From: Kribbella steppae
GTDB taxonomy: Bacteria > Actinomycetota > Actinomycetes > Propionibacteriales > Kribbellaceae
NCBI RefSeq assembly: GCF_004342025.1
Contig: NZ_SLWN01000001.1
Coordinates: 417,972 to 481,971 of the forward strand
Reading direction: 5' to 3'
Length of the DNA: 64,000 bases
Shown here: positions 18,766-26,790 of the stretch, piece after piece
How the letters are laid out: the number at the start of each line of letters is the position of its first letter
How positions within the stretch are numbered: the stretch's first letter is position 1
Notes under the pieces: generated by a model
Seen by the model: the letters and a program-made list of their open reading frames with translations, nothing else
What the model was told of the DNA's origin: nothing
Databases searched by the model: none
Translations under genes and position numbers: made by a program

Positions 18766-19856
18766 ACACCGAAAGTATCGAGACCGTCATCATCGGTGCC
18801 GGACAGGCCGGACTGGCCACCGGCTACCACCTGCGCAAGCGTGGCCGACCGTTCCTGATCCTGGACGGCAACGTCCGGATCGGCGACCAGTGGCGGGCGC
18901 AGTGGGACACGCTGCGGCTCTACACACCGATCAAGTACGACGGCCTGCCCGGACTGCCGTTCCCGGGTGAACGCTGGGGCTACCCGACGAAGGACGAGGT
19001 CGCCGACTACCTGGAGTCGTACGCGGACCGCTTCGACCTCCCGGTCCGCAGCAGCACCCGGGTCGAGAAGCTCGAGTCGTCCGACGGCCGGTATGTCGTG
19101 ACCACGGGCACCGGAACCATCCACGCCGACAACGTGGTGGTTGCCACCGGCACCTTCGGCAAGACGCCGTACCTGCCGGACTTCGCCGTCGACCTCGACC
19201 CGGCGATCCGGCAACTGCACTCCAGCGAGTACCGCCGGCCCGAGCAACTGAAGGACGGACCGGTGCTGGTCGTCGGCGGATCGCACTCGGGGACGGACAT
19301 CGCGTACGAGGTCGCCACCAGCCACCCGACCATCCTGTGCGGACGCGATCCCGGCCAGATCCCGGTGCGGCTGGGCACCCCCGGGGCGCGCGTCTTCTTC
19401 CCGGTCTTCCTGTTCCTCGGCAAGCACCTGATCACCCGGCGGACCCCGATCGGGCGGAAGGCCATGGACGAGGTCCGGTTCCACGGCGGACCGATGCTCC
19501 GTGTCAAGCGCGAGGACCTGCTCGAGCGAGGGGTCGAGCGGGTCCTCGACCGGGTCACCGGTGTCCGCGACGGGCTGCCGGTGCTCGGCGACTCCCGGGT
19601 GCTGGACGTGGCGAACGTGGTGTGGGCGACCGGGTTCAAGCAGGTCTTCGATTGGATCCAGCTGCCGGTGACCGGTGCGGACGGCTGGCCGTCGGAGCTG
19701 CGGGGCGTGGCTACCGACGCGCCGGGCCTGTTCTTCTGCGGCCTGTCGTTCCAGTTCGCCTTCAGTTCGATGGTGCTGCCAGGCGTCGGCCGGGACGCCG
19801 CGTACGTCGCCAAGCGGATCGCGACCCGATCGGTTCGGACTCTTGCCGCTGCCTGA
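18762..19856 (+). CDS. FAD/NAD(P)-binding monooxygenase-like flavoprotein (CzcO/YwqM type)
   Basis: This 364-residue protein has the FAD Rossmann motif VIIGAGQAGLATGYHL at residues 9-24, a YTPIKYDGLPGLPFPG segment, VVVATGTFGKTPYLPDF at the end of the first nucleotide domain, and a second dinucleotide motif, LVVGGSHSGTDIAYE. WATGFKQVFDWI and LFFCGLSFQFAFSS complete the pattern of single-component flavin monooxygenases. The exact Baeyer-Villiger fingerprint is absent, and the substrate cannot be told. It is coupled to the SemiSWEET-like gene and followed after 34 bases by a LuxR-type regulator that may control it. Confidence 0.85.
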   Translation: MNTESIETVIIGAGQAGLATGYHLRKRGRPFLILDGNVRIGDQWRAQWDTLRLYTPIKYDGLPGLPFPGERWGYPTKDEVADYLESYADRFDLPVRSSTRVEKLESSDGRYVVTTGTGTIHADNVVVATGTFGKTPYLPDFAVDLDPAIRQLHSSEYRRPEQLKDGPVLVVGGSHSGTDIAYEVATSHPTILCGRDPGQIPVRLGTPGARVFFPVFLFLGKHLITRRTPIGRKAMDEVRFHGGPMLRVKREDLLERGVERVLDRVTGVRDGLPVLGDSRVLDVANVVWATGFKQVFDWIQLPVTGADGWPSELRGVATDAPGLFFCGLSFQFAFSSMVLPGVGRDAAYVAKRIATRSVRTLAAA

Positions 19857-19890
19857 TCCATCGCGCATGCTCACGGGTGAGGGGCATGTG

Positions 19891-21510
19891 ATGGGGATTG
19901 TCGACGATCTTGAGCGAGCTCGGGCGGCGTTCGAGCGGCGCGACTGGGCCACGGCCTACGAGCGGCTGGCGGCCGGCACCGACCTGCAGGCCGCCGACCT
20001 GCTCTCGCTCGCCACCGCCGCCTACCTGGTCGGCGACAACGACGCCTGTATCCGCGCGTTGCAGCGCGGCTACCGGCTGCAGGTCGACGACGGCAACCCC
20101 CTGGGCGCGGTTCGGTTCGCCTTCTGGCTCGGCCTGGTGCACAACCTCCGAGGTGAAGTGGCCGTCGGCAACGGCTGGTCCGCCCGGGCCGAGCGGCTGC
20201 TGGCGGATCAGCCCGACGACGTGGTGGAGCACGGCTACCTCCGCATCCACGAGTTCTTCCGTCAGCTGGGACAGGGTGACTTCGCCGGTGCGTTGCGGCT
20301 CGGCACCGAGATCACCGAGCTGGCCAGGCGGTTCGACGACTCCGACCTGCTGGCCCAGGGACTCGTCTGCCAAGGCCGCTTGCTGATGTACTCCGGCCGC
20401 GTGCCCGAGGGACTGGCACTGCTGGACGAAGCGATGGTCGGCGTCGCGGCCGGCGAGGTGTCGCCGATCTTCGCGGGCAACACGTACTGCGCGATGATCG
20501 AGGCGTGCCAGGAGATCATGGACTTCGCCCGCGCGTCCGCGTGGACGACGGCGCTGACGCGGTGGTGCGACACCCAGCCGGATCTGGTGCCGTACACCGG
20601 GCAATGCGCCGTACACCGGGGACAGATCCTGCGGTTGCACGGTGCATATGGGGACGCACTGGCGGAGTTCAACGACGCGTGCCGTCGGTATGCGGCGTCA
20701 GGTGCGCAGGCAGCCGCGGGACTCGCGTTGAGTGAGTGCGGCGACATCCTGCGGATTCGTGGTGACTACCTGTCAGCCGAGGCGTCGTACGACGAGGCCG
20801 CGGGATTCGGGTACGAGGCTCAGCCGGGCCGGGCGCTGCTGCAGCTGGCTCGTGGGCGTACGCCGGCCGCTCTTGCCGCCGTACGACGGTTGCTCGCGGA
20901 GACGGGCGACCAGGTGCACCGGTCCCGATTGCTCGGGCCGGCTGTCGAGGTGCTGCTCGCCGGTGGTTACGTCGATGACGCAGACGCGGCCGCTGTGGAG
21001 TTGTCGGGGACCGCGACCGGCTTCGGGTGTGCGGGGCTTCGCGCAGCGGCGGAGTACAGCTTGGCTCTGGTCGCGTTGGAGCGTGGCGATCCGGACCACG
21101 CGCTGCCGCACGCTCGGGTGGCGACGCAGGTGTGGAACGGGCTCCAGGCGCCGTACGAGGTTGCCAGGGCGAAGGTGCTGGTCGGACGGGCGTTCCGGCT
21201 GCTCGGCGACGAGGACTCCGCGGCTTCCGAGTTGACGTCGGCGGTCCGGACCTTCACCGAGCTCGGTGCGGCACCGGCCCGGCAGGAGGTCGAGAAGCTG
21301 CTGCACCGCGACATCGCCGGCGGGCTCACCGGGCGCGAGCTCGAAGTCCTGCGCTTGGTTGCGTCGGGCAACAGCAATACCGAGATCGCGCACCGGCTGG
21401 TGCTCAGCGACAAGACGGTGGCGCGGCACCTGACCAACATCTTCACCAAGCTCGATGTCCCGTCCCGCACCGCGGCAGCGGCGTACGCCCGGGACCACGA
21501 CCTGCTCTGA
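19891..21510 (+). CDS. LuxR-family transcriptional regulator with TPR-like repeats
   Basis: The ATG at 19891 has GAGGGG seven bases upstream; an in-frame ATG at 19867 is possible. The 539-residue product starts with helical TPR-like repeats (ATAAYLVGDNDACIRALQRGYRL; EGLALLDEAMVG; GDYLSAEASYDEAAGFG; ALERGDPDHALPHARVATQVW). It ends in a LuxR helix-turn-helix at about 478-535 (LTGRELEVLRLVASGNSNTEIAHRLVLS...TVARHLTNIFTKL). There is no N-terminal receiver or ATPase motif (no Walker A), unlike LAL/MalT regulators, so the signal is probably sensed by the repeat domain. It follows the SemiSWEET-flavoprotein pair on the same strand. Confidence 0.88.
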   Translation: MGIVDDLERARAAFERRDWATAYERLAAGTDLQAADLLSLATAAYLVGDNDACIRALQRGYRLQVDDGNPLGAVRFAFWLGLVHNLRGEVAVGNGWSARAERLLADQPDDVVEHGYLRIHEFFRQLGQGDFAGALRLGTEITELARRFDDSDLLAQGLVCQGRLLMYSGRVPEGLALLDEAMVGVAAGEVSPIFAGNTYCAMIEACQEIMDFARASAWTTALTRWCDTQPDLVPYTGQCAVHRGQILRLHGAYGDALAEFNDACRRYAASGAQAAAGLALSECGDILRIRGDYLSAEASYDEAAGFGYEAQPGRALLQLARGRTPAALAAVRRLLAETGDQVHRSRLLGPAVEVLLAGGYVDDADAAAVELSGTATGFGCAGLRAAAEYSLALVALERGDPDHALPHARVATQVWNGLQAPYEVARAKVLVGRAFRLLGDEDSAASELTSAVRTFTELGAAPARQEVEKLLHRDIAGGLTGRELEVLRLVASGNSNTEIAHRLVLSDKTVARHLTNIFTKLDVPSRTAAAAYARDHDLL

Positions 21511-21584
21511 AACGCTCTCGGGAGGGAACCGGTTCACTCTCACGGGTGAGGTCCGGCCACGGGCGGACGTTGAATGCTCGGAGT

Positions 21585-22118
21585 GTGAAAACGACTGAGC
21601 GACCTGTGCCACCGTGGGCCTACTGGCTGGCCCACGCGATCCCGTTCATGACCCTGCCGTCCGGTCTGTGGCGACTCGGGCTCGTGGCGGGGTCCTCGAT
21701 GGGCGTAACCAACGACGCCGGCCACCCGATCTACCTGGAGGGGACCGGCGAGACGATCTACGTCATCTTCCTGTCGCTGTTCTCCGAGGCAGTCGCGCTG
21801 ATCGCCTTCGGCCTGGTCAAGCCCTGGGGCGAGGTCGCACCCCGCTGGATCCCCTTCATCGGCGGCCGCCGGGTCAACCCCTACGCCGCCATCGTCCCCG
21901 CCGTCCTCGGCGCCCTCTGCCTCATCGCCATCTGGACCTACGGCTTCCGGGACCTCTTCACCAACCACTTCATCCCGTTCTCCAGCCCAGCCTGGAAAAC
22001 CCTCATGATCGCCTGCTACGCCCCGCTCCAGCTCTGGGGCCCAGCCCTCCTGGTCCTCACCTGGGCCTACTACCGCCGGCGCGTCAGCGTGCCCGTGGCC
22101 TTGGTTTCAGCGCGATAG
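21585..22118 (+). CDS. Four-helix membrane protein, unknown function
   Basis: The GTG at 21585 gives 177 residues; the ribosome-binding site is weak (CGGAG very close to the start), so the start is uncertain. Hydrophobic segments lie at about 8-30, 50-72, 95-115 and 140-160. Polar motifs between them include PSGLWRLGL, EGTGETIYV and FTNHFIPFSSPAWKTL, which recur in small actinobacterial membrane proteins of unknown role. The gene runs tail-to-tail into the pirin gene with a 35-base overlap of coding sequence, which is unusual but seen in compact genomes. Confidence 0.65.
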   Translation: MKTTERPVPPWAYWLAHAIPFMTLPSGLWRLGLVAGSSMGVTNDAGHPIYLEGTGETIYVIFLSLFSEAVALIAFGLVKPWGEVAPRWIPFIGGRRVNPYAAIVPAVLGALCLIAIWTYGFRDLFTNHFIPFSSPAWKTLMIACYAPLQLWGPALLVLTWAYYRRRVSVPVALVSAR

Positions 22119-23100
22119 CGGGTAGCGCGGGTGCCGGCAGCGGGTCGCCGTCGTAGCCCGGCACCATGCCGAAGCGGTCGGTGCCGCTGGCGGCGATTGC
22201 TTCCTGCCAGGCTTCGCGGGCGGTGACGATCTCTTCGTGGCTGCGGCCGATGAAGTTCCACCACATCACCAACTGCTCTTCGAACGGTTCGCCGCCGAGC
22301 AGGAGGAGCCGGGTGCCGTTGTCTGAGGCAACTAGATCGACCGACTCACGGCCGTCGCCGAGGTAGACCATCTCGCCGAACGACGGGGTGAGGTCGCCGA
22401 CTGTGACGGAGCCGTCGACGATCAGTACGGCGTACTCGTTGGACGGAGTGAGTGGCACCGTCACCGTGCGACCGGGGTCGATGGTGAGGTCGGCGCCGAC
22501 GAGTGGCGTGTAGGCCGGGGCGGGTGAGGTGACGCCGGCGACGGTGCCGACCATGACCGTGGCTCGGGCGCCGTCAAAGTCGATCGTCGGCAAGTCGGCG
22601 TACGCGTTGAAGGCGGGTGGGACCGTCGTACGCACGGAGTCCGGCAGCGCGACCCACAGTTGGGCGCCGTGCAGCATCGGCGGCGCGGTCGGGGTCGATA
22701 CCTCGGAGTGCGCGATCCCGTTGCCCGCGGTCATGATGTTGAGCTCACCCGGCCGGACCATCGCGTGCGATCCGACGCTGTCGCGATGCTCGATCTCGCC
22801 TTCGAACAGCCAGCTGACCGTTTGCAGACTCGTGTGCGGGTGCGGCGGGACCCGCATCCCCCGCTCCCCTGGTACGTCGTACGAGTCGACGCGACTCGTC
22901 AGGTCGTCCGGCCCGTAGTGGTCCACGAAGCACCACGCACCGACCATCCGCCGGTTCTTGTTCGGCAGCAGCCGGCGTACCTTCGTCGTCCGGCCGAGGA
23001 CGACCTCACGCGGCTCGAGAAACTCCAGCACCGGCCCATCATTGCCGCCGACACACACGATCTCGGCCGGGTCCTTCTCCAAGTCGCTCACGAGTCCCAT
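22084..23100 (-). CDS. Pirin family protein
   Basis: The 338-residue product belongs to the cupin/pirin family. The N-terminal barrel shows the metal-binding pattern PPHPHTSLQTVSWLFEGEIEHRDS followed by GNGIAHSE, with the His and Glu ligands in place. The C-terminal pirin domain carries LLLGGEPFEEQLVMWWNFIGRSHEEI. Pirins bind iron; some act as quercetin dioxygenases and others as redox-sensitive co-regulators, and the sequence does not separate these. The start is ATG 23100. Its 3' end overlaps that of the convergent membrane-protein gene. Confidence 0.92.
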   Translation of the reverse strand: MGLVSDLEKDPAEIVCVGGNDGPVLEFLEPREVVLGRTTKVRRLLPNKNRRMVGAWCFVDHYGPDDLTSRVDSYDVPGERGMRVPPHPHTSLQTVSWLFEGEIEHRDSVGSHAMVRPGELNIMTAGNGIAHSEVSTPTAPPMLHGAQLWVALPDSVRTTVPPAFNAYADLPTIDFDGARATVMVGTVAGVTSPAPAYTPLVGADLTIDPGRTVTVPLTPSNEYAVLIVDGSVTVGDLTPSFGEMVYLGDGRESVDLVASDNGTRLLLLGGEPFEEQLVMWWNFIGRSHEEIVTAREAWQEAIAASGTDRFGMVPGYDGDPLPAPALPAIALKPRPRAR

Positions 23101-23152
23101 CCCTTCGCTGCCTGCCGAGCGATTCGCACGATACGCCGATTCAGCGGGCCTG

Positions 23153-23725
23153 CTACACGCGCCCTTGGATCAGGGTGCGGATGCCGAGTGCGACCAGCAC
23201 CGTGCCACCGATCGCTGAGACCGACCGGGTCAACGCCGACCCTCGGCTGTTCGCTGTCACGAGCCGGAGGACGCCTGTACTTACGGTCAGCCAGACGGCC
23301 GTCAGTGTGACGTGCACGGCAGCGAGCGCGAGCAGGCCGGGCAGCCCGATCGCATCGCGCGAGAGGAACTGTGGAGCCAGCGTCAGATAGACGGCCGCCG
23401 CCTTCGGATTGAGCACATTGGCCGTCCACGCGGACCGCAGCGTCACCGGCCCGAGCCGTCCGTTCGCGACCGGTGCCGACCGTGTCCGCGATCGCCACAG
23501 GGTGATGAGGCCGAGCCCGATCAGGTAGAGCGCACCGACGAGCCGGACCACCTCGTACGCGGTCGCGGAGCGCATCACCAGCGCCGACAACCCGGCCGCG
23601 GCGAGACCGGCGTGCGTGAAGATGCCGAGACCGGTGCCGAGGACAACGGTTCGTACGCCGCGGACGTTGCCGGCCAGCGCCTGCGTCGTCGCCAGCGCAA
23701 GACGGAGAAAGTCATAATCGGCACC
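23153..23725 (-). pseudogene. LysE-family exporter, 5'-truncated
   Basis: The frame from 23725 to the stop at 23153 encodes most of a LysE/RhtB-type exporter: DYDFLRLALATTQALAG, GLGIFTHAGLAAAGLSAL, RLVGALYLIGLGLITLWRS, NVLNPKAAAVYLTLAPQF and hydrophobic C-terminal helices. The normal first membrane helix and the TPGP motif in front of DF are missing. A TAG precedes the open frame directly (23726-23728), and no ATG or GTG lies before the conserved part; the first usable start (TTG 23590) would delete about 45 more residues. The next bases belong to the promoter of the divergent CGNR gene. An ATG in another frame (ATGACTTTC, ending near 23711) hints at an ancient frameshift. It is probably inactive, or a sequencing error needs exclusion. 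Confidence 0.6.
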
Positions 23726-23762
23726 CTAATGCATAAATTGAAATATCCGTTAGAGTGTCATC
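23726..23762. promoter_or_regulatory. AT-rich divergent promoter/operator between LysE relic and CGNR gene
   Basis: The segment CTAATGCATAAATTGAAATATCCGTTAG is far richer in A+T than anything around it and begins and ends with CTAA/TTAG. It directly precedes the ATG of the CGNR gene (23763). A promoter with an overlapping operator is likely. Confidence 0.5.
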
Positions 23763-24335
23763 ATGCAGAACGTGGTCCTCGACAGTGGCGCCGACGGCGA
23801 ACTGGCACTGGCTTTCGTCAGCACGATCCGGCACGACGGACACGGCGGCGTTGCCGACGACTTCGCGTCCGACCATCAGGTGGCAGCCTGGATCGAGGCA
23901 CACTGGCCGGGCACTCGCGCCGACGCCACGACCCTGCGAGAACTCCGCCGGGCCGCCCGCGCCGCCTTCGCCGCGACGGTCTCCCCCGCACCTCCCAGTC
24001 GCGCGGACGCCACGAACCTGATGACCCCGGCGACAGCAGGAAGGCTGCTCACCGACGCGATCGCCGGGCTGGGGCTGACCCACGAGGTCGATCTGGACAG
24101 CGGCTCAGTGGAGGTCCGTCGTACCTCCGGCAGCCGCGGTGAACCGCTGGTCCTCGGCTCGCTCGCGCTGGCCGTGGCCGACTTCCTCAGCGGCCCATTG
24201 TCCGGCCGGCTCCGCAGCTGCCAGGCACCCCGCTGCGTCCGCTACTTCGTCCAGAGCCACGGCAAACAGCAATGGTGCAAACAGTCCTGCGGTAACCGCG
24301 CCCGCGTCGCCCGGCACGCGGCCCGCCAGCACTGA
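23763..24335 (+). CDS. CGNR zinc-finger (ABATE domain) protein, putative regulator
   Basis: The product has 190 residues. The N-terminal part (LALAFVSTIRHDG...) matches the ABATE ligand-binding-like domain. The C-terminus holds the CGNR finger: CQAPRCVRYFV...KQQWCKQSCGNRARVARH, with the four Cys ligands in place. Such proteins are thought to be stress or ligand-responsive regulators that bind DNA through the finger. It is divergent from the LysE relic with a 37-base shared promoter region, and regulator-exporter pairs of this type are common, so it probably once controlled the exporter. Confidence 0.85.
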   Translation: MQNVVLDSGADGELALAFVSTIRHDGHGGVADDFASDHQVAAWIEAHWPGTRADATTLRELRRAARAAFAATVSPAPPSRADATNLMTPATAGRLLTDAIAGLGLTHEVDLDSGSVEVRRTSGSRGEPLVLGSLALAVADFLSGPLSGRLRSCQAPRCVRYFVQSHGKQQWCKQSCGNRARVARHAARQH

Positions 24336-24338
24336 TCG

Positions 24339-25382
24339 CTAGCTGGCCCAGTCCCGCAGCTTGTCCTGGTCCCAGGTGTTGATGACGCGGTCGGGGGTCA
24401 CACCGCAGTCCTCGGCGCGCTCGCAGCCGTACACCTGCCAGTCGAGCTGGCCGGGCGCGTGCGCGTCGGTGTCGATGGAGAACATGCAGTCCATCTCGAC
24501 CGCGAGCGACAGCAACCGCTTGGGCGGGTCCAGCCGCTCTGGGCGGGAGTTGATCTCGACGGCGGTTCCGAACTGACGGCACGCCTCGAACACGATCTCC
24601 GCGTCGAAGTCCGACTCAGGCCGGGTACCGCGGCCGCCGGTGATCAGGCGGCCGGTGCAGTGGCCGAGGATGTCGACGTGCGGGTTCGCGATCGCCCGGA
24701 CCATTCGCTCGGTCATCGGCTCGGCCGCCATCCGCAGTTTCGAGTGGACGCTGGCGACGACCAGGTCGAGCCGGGCCAGGATCTCGGTGTCACAGTCGAG
24801 CGAACCGTCCTCGAGGATGTCGACCTCGATGCCGTTCAGGATGGTGAAGCCGTCCAGCTCGTCGGCCAGCTTCTTGTTCAGCTCGGCGACCACCTCGAGC
24901 TGCTGCATCCGGCGTTCGCGTGACAGCCCGTTGGCGACGGTGAGCCGGGCCGAGTGGTCGGTCAGCGCCATGTACTTGTGCCCGAGACTGTGCGCCGTAC
25001 GCGCCATCTCCTCGATCGGGCTGCCACCGTCGGACCACTCCGAGTGCAGGTGCAGATCCGCCTTGAGCTCCGTGCGCATCGCCGTACCAGCGGTGGTGAG
25101 AGCGCCCGCGGCCTCCTCGAGTTTGACCAGGTACGACGGCGTGCTGCCGTCCATCGCCTCGAGGATGACGGCCTCGGTCTTCGGCCCGATCCCGGGCAGC
25201 TCGGTCAGCGTCCCGGCCCGGCGGCGGGCCCGAACCTCGGCCGCCGGCAAGGCCGCGATCGTGTCGGCAGCTCGCCGGTACGCCTTCACCCGATGTGTCG
25301 GCTGCTGGTCGCGCTCCAGGTAGTACCCGATCGCCCGCAGCGCCGCCACCGCATCCGCCACACCTTGCTTGTCCGTCATCAC
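24339..25382 (-). CDS. PHP-domain phosphoesterase with helix-hairpin-helix N-terminus
   Basis: The 347-residue protein resembles PolX-type proteins without the polymerase core. Residues 1-95 form a DNA polymerase-beta-like 8-kDa helix-hairpin-helix region (AYRRAADTIAALP, LTELPGIGPKTEAVI). The PHP domain follows, with metal ligands in DLHLHSEWSDG, ALTDHS, NGIEVDIL, ASVHS, DILGHCTGR and IDTDAHAPGQL. It probably hydrolyses phosphoesters, perhaps 3'-5' DNA processing, in the cytoplasm. The start is GTG 25382 or ATG 25379. It is divergent from fasR, with palindromic element copy B between them. Its stop lies three bases from the end of the CGNR gene. Confidence 0.85.
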   Translation of the reverse strand: MMTDKQGVADAVAALRAIGYYLERDQQPTHRVKAYRRAADTIAALPAAEVRARRRAGTLTELPGIGPKTEAVILEAMDGSTPSYLVKLEEAAGALTTAGTAMRTELKADLHLHSEWSDGGSPIEEMARTAHSLGHKYMALTDHSARLTVANGLSRERRMQQLEVVAELNKKLADELDGFTILNGIEVDILEDGSLDCDTEILARLDLVVASVHSKLRMAAEPMTERMVRAIANPHVDILGHCTGRLITGGRGTRPESDFDAEIVFEACRQFGTAVEINSRPERLDPPKRLLSLAVEMDCMFSIDTDAHAPGQLDWQVYGCERAEDCGVTPDRVINTWDQDKLRDWAS

Positions 25383-25395
25383 CCCATGATGGCAG

Positions 25396-25489
25396 CGCGG
25401 ACCGCCAGGCCATCACAAATGGGCGATCGGGAGTCGCCCGGGCGAGAAGGTGGCCGGGGTCCGCGATTGTGATGGCCTGGCGGTCCGCG
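25396..25489. repeat. Dispersed palindromic element, copy B
   Basis: The arms at 25396-25418 and 25467-25489 are perfect 23-bp inverses, and their inner 22 bp equal those of copy A (14034-14125). The spacer is again exactly 48 bases but of different sequence, with its own small stem GGGCGA/TCGCCC. It fills the gap between the divergent PHP and fasR genes, so it lies in or next to both promoters. Confidence 0.88.
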
Positions 25490-25509
25490 GCTCCGGTTAT
25501 GGTCGACAC

Positions 25510-26712
25510 GTGGCGAAGGCGTCGAAGGGGCATCTCGCGCGGGCGGAACGCTTGCAGGGCGCGACTGGCGCGCTGGCCACCGCCGCGATGGCCGCGATGG
25601 ACGAGAAGCTGCCCTGGTTCGGCAAGCTGTCCGCGCAGGACCGGTCCTGGATCGGGTTGGTCGCGCAGTCCGGCATCACCGCGTTCGTCGACTGGTTCCG
25701 CGACCCCGAGGAACACTCGTCGATGCCGATCCGGATGTTCGGTTCCGCGCCGCGCGAGTTCACCCGGGTCATCTCGCTGCACCAGACCGTCGACCTGCTC
25801 CGGACCACGATCGAGATGATCGAGAACACCATCGGCGACCTGCTCCCGCCCGAGGACGTGCCGGTGGTCCGCGAGGCGATGCAGCGCTACGCCCGCGAGG
25901 TCGCGTTCGCCGCGGCCACTGTCTACGCGCAGGCCGCCGAGATGCGCGGCGCCTGGGACGCCCGGCTCGAGGCCCTGGTCGTCGACTCGGTGATCCGCGG
26001 CGAGGCCGACGAGTCGGTCCGCTCCCGCGCCTCCGCCCTCGGCTGGACCGGAGCCGGTACGACGGGATCCGGGGAGGTGACCGTGGTCGTCGGCCGGGCG
26101 CCCGAATCGGAGCCCGGCAGCGCCAACGTGGCCGACGTGGTCCGGCACGCGGCCCGGGAGGCCGGTGCTGACGCTCTGTGTGCGATGCAGGGCGACCGGC
26201 TGGTGGTAGTACTCGGTGGTACGAGCAAACCTGTCGAGATCGTACAAAACCTCGCTCAGTGGTTCGGACCCGGTCCGATCGTTGTCGGACCGGTGGTGAA
26301 AGACCTGATGGCGGCCGTCACGTCCGCTCGCGCGGCCATCGCCGGACTCCGCGCGGCACCCGCGTGGCCGGCGGCTCCACGACCGGTCCAGGCCGACGAG
26401 CTGCTGCCGGAACGATCACTCTCCGGAGACGGCCACGCGCGTCGCCAACTCGCCTCTGACGTCTATGGCCCGCTCACAATAGGCGGTGGCGTGCTACTCG
26501 ACACCGTGTCGGCGTACCTCGACTCGGGCGGATCGATCGAGGCGACGGCTCGGGCGATGTTCATCCACGCCAATACTGTCCGGTATCGACTGAAGCGTGT
26601 GGGCGAGATCACGGGCTACTCGCCACTGAACCCCCGAGACGCTTTCACACTCCGTGTCGCACTGGCCTTGGGCCGCCTGCTCAACCCCGAGCCGGGTAGC
26701 TCCGTTTTGTAG
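25510..26712 (+). CDS. fasR: PucR-type activator of fatty acid synthesis
   Basis: The GTG at 25510 fits the family N-terminus, giving 400 residues. Conserved blocks are MDEKLPWFGKLSAQDRSWIGLVAQ, an all-helical middle part, and the C-terminal PucR/CdaR helix-turn-helix (LDTVSAYLDSGGSIEATARAMFIHANTVRYRLKR). The position directly in front of fabD and the sequence pattern match S. coelicolor FasR, which activates the fab operon and links it to acyl-CoA levels. The stop TAG lies inside a 19-bp palindrome, probably its own binding site. The promoter region upstream is occupied by palindromic element copy B. Confidence 0.88.
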   Translation: MAKASKGHLARAERLQGATGALATAAMAAMDEKLPWFGKLSAQDRSWIGLVAQSGITAFVDWFRDPEEHSSMPIRMFGSAPREFTRVISLHQTVDLLRTTIEMIENTIGDLLPPEDVPVVREAMQRYAREVAFAAATVYAQAAEMRGAWDARLEALVVDSVIRGEADESVRSRASALGWTGAGTTGSGEVTVVVGRAPESEPGSANVADVVRHAAREAGADALCAMQGDRLVVVLGGTSKPVEIVQNLAQWFGPGPIVVGPVVKDLMAAVTSARAAIAGLRAAPAWPAAPRPVQADELLPERSLSGDGHARRQLASDVYGPLTIGGGVLLDTVSAYLDSGGSIEATARAMFIHANTVRYRLKRVGEITGYSPLNPRDAFTLRVALALGRLLNPEPGSSVL

Positions 26713-26724
26713 GATTCCTACAAA
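26706..26724. promoter_or_regulatory. 19-bp palindrome, probable FasR operator at fabD
   Basis: TTTGTAGGA-T-TCCTACAAA is a perfect palindrome centred on 26715, overlapping the fasR stop codon. Ten bases further is TAGAAT (26735-26740), a good -10 hexamer, so the palindrome occupies the -35 position, as expected for an activator site. Confidence 0.65.
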
Positions 26725-26734
26725 GTCGGCCCGG

Positions 26735-26740
26735 TAGAAT
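26735..26740 (+). promoter_or_regulatory. -10 element (TAGAAT) of the fab operon
   Basis: TAGAAT matches the TANNNT consensus; no good -35 hexamer exists 16-18 bases upstream, where the palindrome lies instead. It is about 50 bases in front of the fabD start. Confidence 0.5.
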
Positions 26741-26790
26741 TCGTGCGGCATTCCAGCCCACGGACGGCCCGGCTCAGGGAGAGTTGTCAC

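Noticed and set aside
14034..25489. Copies A and B as ends of a composite transposon
   Set aside because: Each copy is a complete palindrome, the DNA between includes essential aceE and no transposase, and no target duplication is visible.
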